From Chitinophagaceae bacterium (GTDB lineage: Bacteria > Bacteroidota > Bacteroidia > Chitinophagales > Chitinophagaceae), in NCBI GenBank assembly GCA_019695015.1, contig JAIBAV010000113.1, positions 17,169 through 81,168 of the forward strand: a stretch of DNA of 64,000 nucleotides, written 5' to 3'. The position numbers were made by a program, and so were the translations under genes. Each line of letters begins with the position of its first letter. Within the stretch, counting starts at the first letter, position 1. Below are positions 37,033 through 45,575 of this stretch, piece after piece. The notes under the pieces were generated by a model, which had not been told where the DNA came from, did not search any database, and saw only the letters and a list, made by a program, of their open reading frames with translations.

Positions 37033-37048
37033 TAATATTGCAATATTA
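37033..37048. promoter_or_regulatory. ArsR operator: 16-bp perfect palindrome
   Basis: TAATATTGCAATATTA at 37033-37048 is a perfect inverted repeat ending 11 bp before the arsR ATG. ArsR/SmtB dimers bind such AT-rich dyads overlapping their own promoter and release on binding As(III) or Sb(III). The position makes autorepression of arsR-arsM-arsC likely. The rest of 36808-37032 shows only a 22-codon trace of coding character (36810-36875) and no gene. Confidence 0.7.
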
Positions 37049-37059
37049 AAGTATAAAAT

Positions 37060-37392
37060 ATGGGAGCAACAAAGACTGAACATTTTACCGACAAACAAAA
37101 CACTATTGCAACACTTACTAAAGCATTAGGACACCCTGCAAGAATTGCAATCGTTGAATATCTTATTAAAGTGGACACTTGCATTTGTGGCGACATCGTT
37201 AATGAATTGCCTCTTGCACAGCCGACAGTTTCCCAACATTTGAAAGAACTTAAAAATGCAGGACTGATAAAAGGGAGCATTGAAGGCAACTCAATTTGCT
37301 ATTGCATTGATGAGAAAATTATGGAGAAATTGCAAAAATATTTCGGGAACATTTCTACTAAACTCTCAAACAAAAAAAATACTTGTTGTTAA
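37060..37392 (+). CDS. arsR: ArsR-family arsenic-responsive repressor
   Basis: A 110-residue winged-helix regulator. The DNA-binding helix reads LPLAQPTVSQHLKELKNAGLI and the wing GSIEGNSICYCID. A CxC pair in VDTCICGDIV, at the end of the alpha-3 region, matches the metal site of classical ArsR (ELCVCDL type). The protein also ends in a Cys-Cys pair that could add a thiolate. It is the first gene of arsR-arsM-arsC and has a palindromic operator immediately upstream. Confidence 0.9.
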   Translation: MGATKTEHFTDKQNTIATLTKALGHPARIAIVEYLIKVDTCICGDIVNELPLAQPTVSQHLKELKNAGLIKGSIEGNSICYCIDEKIMEKLQKYFGNISTKLSNKKNTCC

Positions 37393-37410
37393 TATAAAAA
37401 TATAATCAAA

Positions 37411-38250
37411 ATGGAAAATTCAGAACAACTAAAAGAAATAGTAAGGCAGAAATACAGTGAAATTGCTTTGCAAGACAAGGAAACAAATCAATCTTCTTGC
37501 TGCGGTTCAAGTTGCTGCTCAACGGAGGTTTACAATATTATGAGTGACGATTACAGTAATTTAGAAGGTTACAACGCTGACGCAGATTTAGGTTTAGGTT
37601 GCGGCTTACCAACCCAATTTGCGAAAATTAAAAAAGGAAACACAGTAATTGATTTGGGCAGTGGTGCTGGCAATGATTGTTTTATTGCAAGAGCCGAGAC
37701 AGGAGAAGATGGTAAAGTAATAGGCATTGACTTTACACCAGCAATGATTAATAAAGCAAGAGCTAATACACAAAAATTAGGATTTGCAAATGTTGAGTTT
37801 AGGCAAGGAGATATTGAAAATATTCCTGTTTCTGCAAACATAGCTGATGTAATTGTAAGCAACTGTGTTTTGAACCTTGTGCCTAATAAAGACAATGTTT
37901 TTAAAGAAATATTCCGTGTATTAAAACCTGGTGGGCATTTCAGTATTTCTGACGTTGTATTAATTGGAAATCTTCCTGAAGCCTTACGCATGGATGCTGA
38001 AATGTATGCAGGTTGTGTTGCAGGTGCAATACAAAAAAAAGTTTATTTGGAATTAATCAACGCAAACGGATTTAGCAATGTAACAATTCAAAAGGAAAAA
38101 GCAATCAACATTCCTGACGACATTTTGAAAAACTATTTGAACGAACAAGAATTAACTAATTTCAAATCGGGTAACATAGGAATTTTTAGCATTACAGTTT
38201 ATGCAGAAAAACCAAAATCCTGCGGCTGCAACACAGAGTGCTGCAATTAA
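37411..38250 (+). CDS. arsM: Arsenite S-adenosylmethionine methyltransferase ArsM
   Basis: A 279-residue methyltransferase that converts As(III) to methylated, partly volatile species. Motif I is VIDLGSGAGNDCFIAR, followed by VIGIDFTPAMINKAR. The three conserved cysteines are available: one near GLGCGLP (about residue 63), one in GNDC or in VSNCVLNLVPN, and one in MYAGCVAGA. Extra Cys-rich segments at the N-terminus (SSCCGSSCCS) and C-terminus (KSCGCNTECCN) are typical and probably bind arsenic. It starts 18 bp after arsR. Confidence 0.9.
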   Translation: MENSEQLKEIVRQKYSEIALQDKETNQSSCCGSSCCSTEVYNIMSDDYSNLEGYNADADLGLGCGLPTQFAKIKKGNTVIDLGSGAGNDCFIARAETGEDGKVIGIDFTPAMINKARANTQKLGFANVEFRQGDIENIPVSANIADVIVSNCVLNLVPNKDNVFKEIFRVLKPGGHFSISDVVLIGNLPEALRMDAEMYAGCVAGAIQKKVYLELINANGFSNVTIQKEKAINIPDDILKNYLNEQELTNFKSGNIGIFSITVYAEKPKSCGCNTECCN

Positions 38251-38336
38251 ACAGCTTTTAAAAAAGTATCGCAAATAAATTATAATAACAACATCAGTAA
38301 TTGTTTTGCAACTCATCTTTGGATATTGGTTTAACT

Positions 38337-38756
38337 ATGACAAAGAAGAAAATTTTAGTACTTTGCACAGGTAATAGCTGCAGAAGCCAAATAGCAGAAG
38401 GTTATTTGCAACACTTTGCAAATAGCAAAGCAGAAATTTATAGTGCAGGCGTTGAAACTCATGGGGTAAATCCAAGAGCTGTTGCAACAATGAAAGAAGA
38501 CGGCATTGACATTTCAAGCCATACTTCAAACAATATTGACGAATATAGAAGCATTGATTTTGATTTTATAATCACTGTTTGCGATAATGCAAAAGAACGT
38601 TGTCCGTTTTTTCCAAGCAAAGCAAAAAAGTTTCATTATAATTTTCCGGACCCTGCAAAAGCAACAGGGACAGAGCTGGAAATTTTGCAACAGTTTCGTA
38701 GTGTAAGGCAACTTATAAAAGACTATTGCAAACAATTTGTGGCAGACTATTTATAA
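38337..38756 (+). CDS. arsC: Arsenate reductase, low-molecular-weight phosphatase type
   Basis: A 139-residue protein from ATG 38337 (MTKKKILVLCTGNSCRSQ). The P-loop CTGNSCRS and a second pair in TVCDNAKERCPFFP match the thioredoxin-coupled ArsC family, where three cysteines relay electrons. The late FPDPAKATG supplies the catalytic Asp. The frame is open 12 codons further upstream, but the P-loop should begin near residue 10. It reduces As(V) to As(III), the substrate of ArsM. No ArsB, Acr3 or other efflux gene follows within the window. Confidence 0.9.
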   Translation: MTKKKILVLCTGNSCRSQIAEGYLQHFANSKAEIYSAGVETHGVNPRAVATMKEDGIDISSHTSNNIDEYRSIDFDFIITVCDNAKERCPFFPSKAKKFHYNFPDPAKATGTELEILQQFRSVRQLIKDYCKQFVADYL

Positions 38757-38980
38757 AGCAACTTTAAGCAACCACGAAGAAGGGTATGCAGGATTTGGGC
38801 AGATGAATTATGAATCAGCTTTTGTAATTCTTTTTTCTTATTACCATAGGCTCTATAAAACTTACCTAACTTTTGTATTATCAATTAACAGCATCAACAA
38901 TATTTGGTTTCGGTTTAAGCATGAAGAAACACAGTGGCACCAAACACCTTCAAACTCTGAATGTGTTAGATACTGTTTTT

Positions 38981-40117
38981 TTATGGAAGCTTTACATCAA
39001 CTAGTATAGGATAATGATCTGAAGCATTGCTTAATTGGGGCGAATAATATTGCAAAACCTTAAATTGCTTACTCAACAAAACAGCATCAATTCTTAATGT
39101 TGGAGATATTTCTCTATAAGTTCTACCAAAGCCAAACCCTTTACTTTTAAAAGCATCGGTTAAATTTTTTTGAATTGTATGATAGGTATAGCTTGATGGA
39201 ACACTATTTAAATCGCCACAAAAAATGAACGGATATTTACTTTTGTTTAATTGCTCTTTTACTATTTTGGCTTGGGCTGCATGTACTTTATCGTAATATT
39301 TTAATCTGCTAAACTTATCCTGATTCTTCATTAAAAAATCTAAATCATCTTTTATAAATTCATCTTTAAATGCTAAGGTATCCATAACAAGCCCTAAATA
39401 CATAGACTTTAAATGGGTATTAAAAATTCTAAATGTATCGTTACCTTTTTTTATATCTGCAAAAGCAAGAGACTCAGAAAAATTTTTATTGGAGTAAGTT
39501 GTTCTTCCAGAATCTATAATTGGATATCTTGAAAAAATAATGGTACCATATTGTATAAAAGCATAATATCGTTTTGTTTCAAAATCTCTACTAAAATACT
39601 TAAATGGGTAGTTTAATTGGGTGGTTATATCTTTTACACAAGATCTAAAAAGGGTAGAAGTATGTTCTTGAAAATCTTGAAAACATAAAATATCTGCATC
39701 GGTATTTTTAATAAACTCCATCATCTTTCTTCTTACACTACCTGGCGTATCGTTATAAATTTGGCTATCTATAAAATCTTGTACATTCCAACTTAAAATT
39801 CTAATGTTTCCCTCTTGTTTCTCTTGCATAAATTTTGAAGGAAAATTAAATGCAACTATATTAAAGATATTAGTACTACCTAAAAGTGTAACAATTAAAA
39901 ACAGCCATCTGTATTTTTTATAAAATATAAATACGATGAATAGCCAAAATAGCATTACACAAAAAAGTATTGGAAATGCTAATGCTAAAAAAGTAAAGCC
40001 ACTCCAAACTGTTGGACTTATAAAAGGAGTAAGGCAACTTAGTAAGTAAACAAAACTATAAATACAGCCTGTTAAGAGAATGGTATTGCTAAATATTTTT
40101 TTTAAACTTAATGCCAT
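38981..40117 (-). CDS. Membrane-anchored endonuclease/exonuclease/phosphatase family protein
   Basis: A 378-residue protein with three N-terminal membrane helices (about residues 8-28, 38-60 and 68-88), then an EEP (DNase I-like) domain: RILSWNVQDF, ADILCFQDFQEH (metal Glu replaced by Gln in the FQDFQE context), FIFCGDLNSVPSSYTYHTI and ASDHYPILVDV with the catalytic His. Such proteins in Bacteroidota are of unknown substrate; phosphodiester or phospholipid hydrolysis outside the membrane is plausible. It begins 6 bp after the degenerate rhomboid gene on the same strand. Confidence 0.88.
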   Translation of the reverse strand: MALSLKKIFSNTILLTGCIYSFVYLLSCLTPFISPTVWSGFTFLALAFPILFCVMLFWLFIVFIFYKKYRWLFLIVTLLGSTNIFNIVAFNFPSKFMQEKQEGNIRILSWNVQDFIDSQIYNDTPGSVRRKMMEFIKNTDADILCFQDFQEHTSTLFRSCVKDITTQLNYPFKYFSRDFETKRYYAFIQYGTIIFSRYPIIDSGRTTYSNKNFSESLAFADIKKGNDTFRIFNTHLKSMYLGLVMDTLAFKDEFIKDDLDFLMKNQDKFSRLKYYDKVHAAQAKIVKEQLNKSKYPFIFCGDLNSVPSSYTYHTIQKNLTDAFKSKGFGFGRTYREISPTLRIDAVLLSKQFKVLQYYSPQLSNASDHYPILVDVKLP

Positions 40118-40123
40118 TTTAAA

Positions 40124-41044
40124 TTACACTTCACTATTACTTGCATTATTTAAAAACTCTTTTTCTTCTTTGCTAAGTTTATCGTAGCCGTGTTTATTTA
40201 TTTTATCTAAAATAATATCAATTTTTTCTTGTGCTATGGTTGTTTTATTATTTAAAACTTCTTCTCTGCTACTATTTTTTTTTAGGTTAGGATATTTTTT
40301 TTCAGGATTAAATATATCATTAATCCAGTTAACCAATGTAAACATCCAACTGCCCCAATCTTTACCTTTATTTAACTGTTGAATATATAAAAAACCAATA
40401 GAGGCACTAAATAAATAAGCAATGGTTATACCAGTATTGCCCATAGCTAAACTACCAAACTGCAATGCAGCATAAATAACCATCAAAATCCATAAAGGAA
40501 TACCACCATTTATTAGTGGAAAAATTTTGTAATTAGGTGCAAGTGTAGTGGTAGCAACAGCTACAGCCATTACACTTGTTCCGCTACCAATTAAAAAATA
40601 GCCAGAACTTACATATTGATATAAAGAAGGTATAAAACTTAGAGAAAGTAAAAAAACTAAGCCACCAATAAAGCCACCATACAAATAAACAGGAATCATT
40701 TTTTTATTGCCAGCCAAATCTTGTAAAATATAACCAAATGCCCAAAGCCATAATAAATTGGAAAGCAACGACCAAATGCTAAAGTTTGTAAACATGTAAA
40801 GTAAAATTGTCCATGGTTTTTCGGCTAACAAATTTGCGTTGGAGTGTAAGACAAACCAATGTAAAATTTGTTTTTGAAAATTAGCATCACCAATAGCAAC
40901 CGTATCTGCAGAAACTGTATAGGCAATTCTTAAAAAATTTAAAACAATAAAAATTAATGCATTTATTGCTACTAATAAAACTAGCCCATTATCATTAGCT
41001 CCTAATAAAGGTTTTTTATTTTTATTAATAGATTTTGTATTCAT
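40124..41044 (-). CDS. Rhomboid-fold protein, probably catalytically inactive
   Basis: A 306-residue membrane protein colinear with the active rhomboid just upstream. At the serine site it reads IGSGTSVMAV instead of GASGAVFG. At the last helix, where AHLGG provides the catalytic histidine, it reads YLFSASIGFLY with no His. The L1/TM2 histidine element HGNFGHLFSN becomes TNFSIWSLLSN. The His loss predicts a pseudoprotease. A soluble C-terminal tail of about 70 charged residues (IILDKINKHGYDKLSKEEKE) follows; this short C-terminal motif recurs in Bacteroidota rhomboid-like proteins. Spaced 27 bp from the active paralog. Confidence 0.82.
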   Translation of the reverse strand: MNTKSINKNKKPLLGANDNGLVLLVAINALIFIVLNFLRIAYTVSADTVAIGDANFQKQILHWFVLHSNANLLAEKPWTILLYMFTNFSIWSLLSNLLWLWAFGYILQDLAGNKKMIPVYLYGGFIGGLVFLLSLSFIPSLYQYVSSGYFLIGSGTSVMAVAVATTTLAPNYKIFPLINGGIPLWILMVIYAALQFGSLAMGNTGITIAYLFSASIGFLYIQQLNKGKDWGSWMFTLVNWINDIFNPEKKYPNLKKNSSREEVLNNKTTIAQEKIDIILDKINKHGYDKLSKEEKEFLNNASNSEV

Positions 41045-41071
41045 AGTTGGCTTAAAAAATACTTCAAATAG

Positions 41072-41770
41072 TTAGTAAAGAGATTGCTTGTTGGTTTTGT
41101 TCCAGTAATAAACTAATAAAAAGCCAACTAATGCACCACCTAAATGTGCCACATGTGCTACATTATCTCCAGCAGAGTTTTGAACAGCTTGCATTAACTC
41201 TAGCCCAGCATAAATTAGTACAAACCACTTTGCTTTTAAAGGGAATAAAAAATAAATATAAATTTGTGTATTAGGGAATAAATACCCAAACGCAGCTAAA
41301 CAACCAAATACAGCACCACTTGCACCAAGTGTAGCCTCGTTTAATCTAAATCTGTTGCTGAATAATATTTCTTGTTGCTCTTCAAAATTTAATGTTTTAA
41401 ATGCCTCTACAATTGGTTGCATATCGTAATACAAAACAATCATGTGGCATAATGCAGCACCTAGGCCACAAATTAAATAAAACGTAAGAAATCTTTTTGG
41501 CCCCCAAACATTTTCTAATATTGAGCCAAACATCCACAAGGCAAACATATTACTGAATAAATGCCCAAAATTGCCATGCATAAACATATGCGTAATAAAT
41601 TGCCAAGGTTTAAACAATGGGCTTTGCCAGGTATGCAAAGCAAAAATATCATTTACATTAAATTTTTCGCCAATAGTTATTTGAGCAAAAAAAACTAGCC
41701 CGTTTATAATTAGCAGGTTTTTTACAACAACAGGTAAAATTTCAAATCTAGTTGGTCTAAATTCTCTCAT
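41072..41770 (-). CDS. Rhomboid intramembrane serine protease
   Basis: A 232-residue protease from ATG 41770 (MREFRPTRFEILP), six membrane helices. Catalytic serine in LGASGAVFG, catalytic histidine in HVAHLGGALVGF, and the L1/TM2 element HMFMHGNFGHLFSNMFAL are all present. It cleaves transmembrane segments of unknown substrates. It is the first gene of a three-gene set with the degenerate rhomboid and the EEP protein. The frame can be extended eight codons upstream, but the shorter start fits the family. Confidence 0.92.
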   Translation of the reverse strand: MREFRPTRFEILPVVVKNLLIINGLVFFAQITIGEKFNVNDIFALHTWQSPLFKPWQFITHMFMHGNFGHLFSNMFALWMFGSILENVWGPKRFLTFYLICGLGAALCHMIVLYYDMQPIVEAFKTLNFEEQQEILFSNRFRLNEATLGASGAVFGCLAAFGYLFPNTQIYIYFLFPLKAKWFVLIYAGLELMQAVQNSAGDNVAHVAHLGGALVGFLLVYYWNKTNKQSLY

Positions 41771-41836
41771 TTGTTTTATATATTGAATTACCAAAAGTAT
41801 ATTTTAAAAATTTAACCATATTACTTTTGTAAAAAT

Positions 41837-43258
41837 TTATCTTAATTTTAGTTGAACAACGTTTTCTATATGGTGTGTGTGTGGAAACATATCAACAGGC
41901 TGCACTTTTGTAACAATGTATTTGGCATTAAGTAAGGCTAAATCTCTTGCTTGTGTAGCAGGGTTACAACTTACATATACAATAATTGGTGCAGCAATTT
42001 CTAATAATTTAGTAATTAATTTTTCATGCATACCTGCACGTGGTGGGTCAGTAATTATTACATCTGCCTTGCCGTGGGTTGCAAAAAAAATATCATCGCA
42101 AACTTTAATAACATCTCCTGCAAAAAAATGAGCATGGGTTATATTGTTTAAAGAGGCATTAATTTTTGCAACTTCTACAGCATCTGATACAGTTTCAACA
42201 CCAATAATTTTTTTAGCTTTATTGCTTACAAAAATTCCTATACTACCTGTACCACAATATAAATCATACACTGTTTCACTACCTGTTAGTTCAGCAAAAT
42301 CTCTTGTTATATTGTATAATTTTTCTGCTTGTTTTGTATTGGTTTGAAAAAAAGATTTTGGACTAATATTATATTTATATTGTTCTAGCTTTTCTTCTAT
42401 AAAACCCTTGCCATAATAGGCTACTGGCGTTAAATCGTATATACTATCATTAAACTTTGTATTAATAGTATAAAGTAATGTAGTAATGGTTGGAAATTTT
42501 TGAAGTACAAAATCTAACAAATCTGTTCTCCACTTTTCTTTCTCAAAACCAAGCATTATATTCACCATCCATTCACCAGTGGTGGCAATTCTAACCATTA
42601 TATTTCTTAGCCAGCCTGTATGATTTTTTATATCATAAAAAGGATAATTATTTTGAATACAAAAGGCAGTAATTGCATTTCTAATTTCATTTGTAGGCTC
42701 TGCTTGCAGGTAGCATTTTTTTATTTCAACTACTTTATCAAAAACACCTTTTGCATGAAAGCCACCAAAACTACCCTCGTTGTTAAAGGGCAAATTATTA
42801 TGTTTTAAATAAGCCAATTCTTCATCTGGCACATACCGTTTATTAGCAAATGTGTATTCAATTTTGTTTCTGTAAAACTGTGTTTGCTCTGCACCAACTA
42901 TAGGTAAAATTTCTGGTAAATCTATTTTGCCAATACGTTTTAAATTATCGCTTACTTGTTTTTGTTTAAAAGCCAATTGTTTTTGGTAAGGAAGCATTTG
43001 CCATTGGCATCCACCACAAATTTGAAAATGAGCACAAAATGGTTCTACTCTATCTTTAGAAAGGGAAATAAAATTTATTGGAAAGCCCTCGGCCCAATCT
43101 TTTTTATTTTTAAATAGTTGAATATCTACAGTATCACCAGGTACTGCCCTTTCAATAAAAATTACTTTACCATCTATTTTTGCAAGCGATTTTCCTTCGG
43201 CTGCATAATCTTCTACCAAAATATTTTGTAAAATGGTGGGTTGCCTTCTTTTTTTCAC
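41837..43258 (-). CDS. rlmD: 23S rRNA (uracil-5-)-methyltransferase RlmD
   Basis: A 473-residue TrmA/RlmD-family enzyme that methylates a uridine of 23S rRNA. An N-terminal TRAM domain (about 10-65) precedes the iron-sulfur cluster cysteines CAHFQICGGCQWQ, with a fourth Cys in VEIKKCYLQ. The methyltransferase domain shows YDLYCGTGSIGIF, DPPRAGMH and the nucleophile in YVSCNPATQARD. RlmD versus RlmCD/TrmA-like specificity is assigned from the presence of both the TRAM domain and the cluster. Confidence 0.92.
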   Translation of the reverse strand: MKKRRQPTILQNILVEDYAAEGKSLAKIDGKVIFIERAVPGDTVDIQLFKNKKDWAEGFPINFISLSKDRVEPFCAHFQICGGCQWQMLPYQKQLAFKQKQVSDNLKRIGKIDLPEILPIVGAEQTQFYRNKIEYTFANKRYVPDEELAYLKHNNLPFNNEGSFGGFHAKGVFDKVVEIKKCYLQAEPTNEIRNAITAFCIQNNYPFYDIKNHTGWLRNIMVRIATTGEWMVNIMLGFEKEKWRTDLLDFVLQKFPTITTLLYTINTKFNDSIYDLTPVAYYGKGFIEEKLEQYKYNISPKSFFQTNTKQAEKLYNITRDFAELTGSETVYDLYCGTGSIGIFVSNKAKKIIGVETVSDAVEVAKINASLNNITHAHFFAGDVIKVCDDIFFATHGKADVIITDPPRAGMHEKLITKLLEIAAPIIVYVSCNPATQARDLALLNAKYIVTKVQPVDMFPHTHHIENVVQLKLR

Positions 43259-43414
43259 AAGGCAAATTTCATTGAAAATATTGATATACAGAAATGTAAC
43301 ATTTAAAGAATGATTATTTCTGAAACAAATAAAAATGTAAGTTTAATAACTTTAATTTTGAGTTATACTTGCAAAAGTTAATATTTTATTTTTTGAACAT
43401 TAAAATTGATTAGA

Positions 43415-45565
43415 ATGAAAAAAATTCTTTTAGCCCTTGTATTATGTATTAGCATCCTTGCAAAAGCAGATGAAGGAATGTGGTTGCCTCAATTATTGCA
43501 ACAACTTAATGAAGGTAGAATGAAAGCAATGGGTATGAAAATTTCGGCAAAAGATATTTACGACATCAACAAGAGTAGCTTAAAAGACGCTATTGTTAGC
43601 TTTGGTGGTTTTTGCACTGGCGAAATAATTTCTAGCAAAGGATTAATATTAACTAATCATCATTGTGGCTTTAGAGCAATACAAGCACACTCAACCATAG
43701 AAAATAATATTATAGAAAATGGCTTTTGGGCTAAAACCCATAAAGATGAACTAGGCAATAAAGGCTTGTATGTTACTTTTATAAAAAATATTATTGATGT
43801 AACCAACAAAGTTTTAGCAGGTGTAAATGAAAGCATGCAACCAAACGAAAGACAAGCTGTAATTGATAAAAACATTGACAATATAAATTCATCCACCAAA
43901 TTAGGCAAGTTCGAAAAGTCTTTTGTTCGAGAATTTTTTGATGGCAATATGTATTACTTATTTGTAACAGAAACTTTTAACGATGTAAGATTAGTGGGTG
44001 CACCACCAAACTCTATTGGCAATTTTGGTGTAGATACAGATAATTGGGTTTGGCCAAGGCATACCGGAGATTTTTCCTTATTCAGAATTTATGCAAATAA
44101 AAATAATGAGCCTGCAGATTACTCTTCTGATAATATTCCTTATACCCCAAAAAGGTTCTTAAATATATCTATGAAGGGTATTAAAGAAAATGATTTTACA
44201 ATGGTATTTGGTTTTCCTGGTAAAACAAACGAGTACTTACCAAGCGAAGCTGTTAGACAAATTGCACAAATAAACGACCCTGCTAAAATTTATGTTAGAG
44301 ATAAAGCATTAGCTGTATTAAGTAAATATATGCGTAACGATATGTCTATAAAAATACAATATGCAGCTAAATATGCTGGTATTGCTAATGCCTGGAAAAA
44401 ATGGCAAGGAGAAGTTTTAGGCTTAACCAAAACAAATGCAGTAGAAAAAAAACTACAGTACGAACAAGTATATAATACAAAACTTAAAGCCAATACAACG
44501 CTTTATAATAAGTATAATGGTGTATTAGATAAATTAATAAATGCATATAAACGCATAGAGCAATATGGACTTGCAAGAGATTATTATAACGAAACTATAA
44601 GTAAAATTGAACTGTTTAGTTTAGCAAATAGAATAATTAGATTAAAAAATGTACAAAAAAATGGAGCAGAAAAGTTTAAAAATGCGGTTGATGAACAAAT
44701 AAAAAGCTTACCCGATTTTTATAAAGATTTTAATGCAATGGTTGATAAAGATATGTTTATTGCAATGATGGATATTTATTTAAACAAAATGCCCAAAGAA
44801 TTTATATCTAATACAGTAATGGAAATGTATAAAGCCAATGGTGCAGACTTAAACAAGTGGGCTGATAAAATATATAGCAATTGTACTTTGGTTAATAAAG
44901 AAAAAACCTTAGATGCTTTAAATAATAATGCTGCTCTTTTAATAGATAATACTTTAGAAGATGATTTAGTTAAGCTGATGCTGGCAATTAGAAGGCATTA
45001 TTCAGAAGCTGTTGCAGGCGAATTGGTTAAAATACAAGATGAAATTGATCAGCTTCAAAGGCAGTATATGAAAGCACAGATGGAGGTAATGAAAGATAAG
45101 AAATTTTACCCCAATGCTAATAGTACATTAAGAGTTACTTATGGTAAAGTAGATGGTTATTCGCCAGCCGATGCTAGAGTGTACAAATTTCAAACATATT
45201 TAGATGGTGTGATGGAAAAATATAAACCAGGAGATTATGAATTTGATGTAAATGAAAAATTAAGAACCCTATACAAAAATAAAGACTATGGAATTTATGG
45301 AGTAAAAGGAAAAATGCCCGTTTGCTTTATCGCATCAAATCATACAACAGGAGGCAATAGTGGAAGCCCTGCTTTAAATGCTTATGGCAATTTAATAGGT
45401 TTAAACTTTGATAGAGGGTGGGAAGGCACCATGAGTGATATTAATTATGATGCCAGTATTTGTAGAAATATTATGGTAGATATTCGTTACATTTTATTTA
45501 TTATAGATAAATATGCTGGTGCAGGACATTTAGTTAAAGAAATGAAATTAATGTACGATAAATAA
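43415..45565 (+). CDS. S46 family dipeptidyl peptidase, DPP11-like
   Basis: A 716-residue exported peptidase from ATG 43415 (MKKILLALVLCISILAKA signal). Catalytic His is in LILTNHHCGFRAI, the Asp region is DTDNWVWPRHTGDFSLFR, and Ser is in TGGNSGSPALNA. Eighteen residues after that serine stands Arg (GLNFDRGWEG). In characterised S46 enzymes this position is Arg in DPP11 (Asp/Glu specificity) and Gly in DPP7 (hydrophobic specificity), so I infer acidic P1 preference. It releases dipeptides from oligopeptides in the periplasm. Single gene, convergent with the ClC gene. Confidence 0.92.
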   Translation: MKKILLALVLCISILAKADEGMWLPQLLQQLNEGRMKAMGMKISAKDIYDINKSSLKDAIVSFGGFCTGEIISSKGLILTNHHCGFRAIQAHSTIENNIIENGFWAKTHKDELGNKGLYVTFIKNIIDVTNKVLAGVNESMQPNERQAVIDKNIDNINSSTKLGKFEKSFVREFFDGNMYYLFVTETFNDVRLVGAPPNSIGNFGVDTDNWVWPRHTGDFSLFRIYANKNNEPADYSSDNIPYTPKRFLNISMKGIKENDFTMVFGFPGKTNEYLPSEAVRQIAQINDPAKIYVRDKALAVLSKYMRNDMSIKIQYAAKYAGIANAWKKWQGEVLGLTKTNAVEKKLQYEQVYNTKLKANTTLYNKYNGVLDKLINAYKRIEQYGLARDYYNETISKIELFSLANRIIRLKNVQKNGAEKFKNAVDEQIKSLPDFYKDFNAMVDKDMFIAMMDIYLNKMPKEFISNTVMEMYKANGADLNKWADKIYSNCTLVNKEKTLDALNNNAALLIDNTLEDDLVKLMLAIRRHYSEAVAGELVKIQDEIDQLQRQYMKAQMEVMKDKKFYPNANSTLRVTYGKVDGYSPADARVYKFQTYLDGVMEKYKPGDYEFDVNEKLRTLYKNKDYGIYGVKGKMPVCFIASNHTTGGNSGSPALNAYGNLIGLNFDRGWEGTMSDINYDASICRNIMVDIRYILFIIDKYAGAGHLVKEMKLMYDK

Positions 45566-45575
45566 TTTTGGACTA

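Noticed and set aside
36808..37059. tRNA or small RNA gene in the gap before arsR
   Set aside because: No T-arm consensus (GGTTCRANNCC) or cloverleaf pairing was found; the only clear signal is the ArsR operator.
38737..39009. A 90-codon plus-strand frame between arsC and the EEP gene
   Set aside because: It overlaps the ends of two well-supported genes, has no recognisable features and no promoter or start context. I treat 38757-38980 as non-coding, perhaps old debris.
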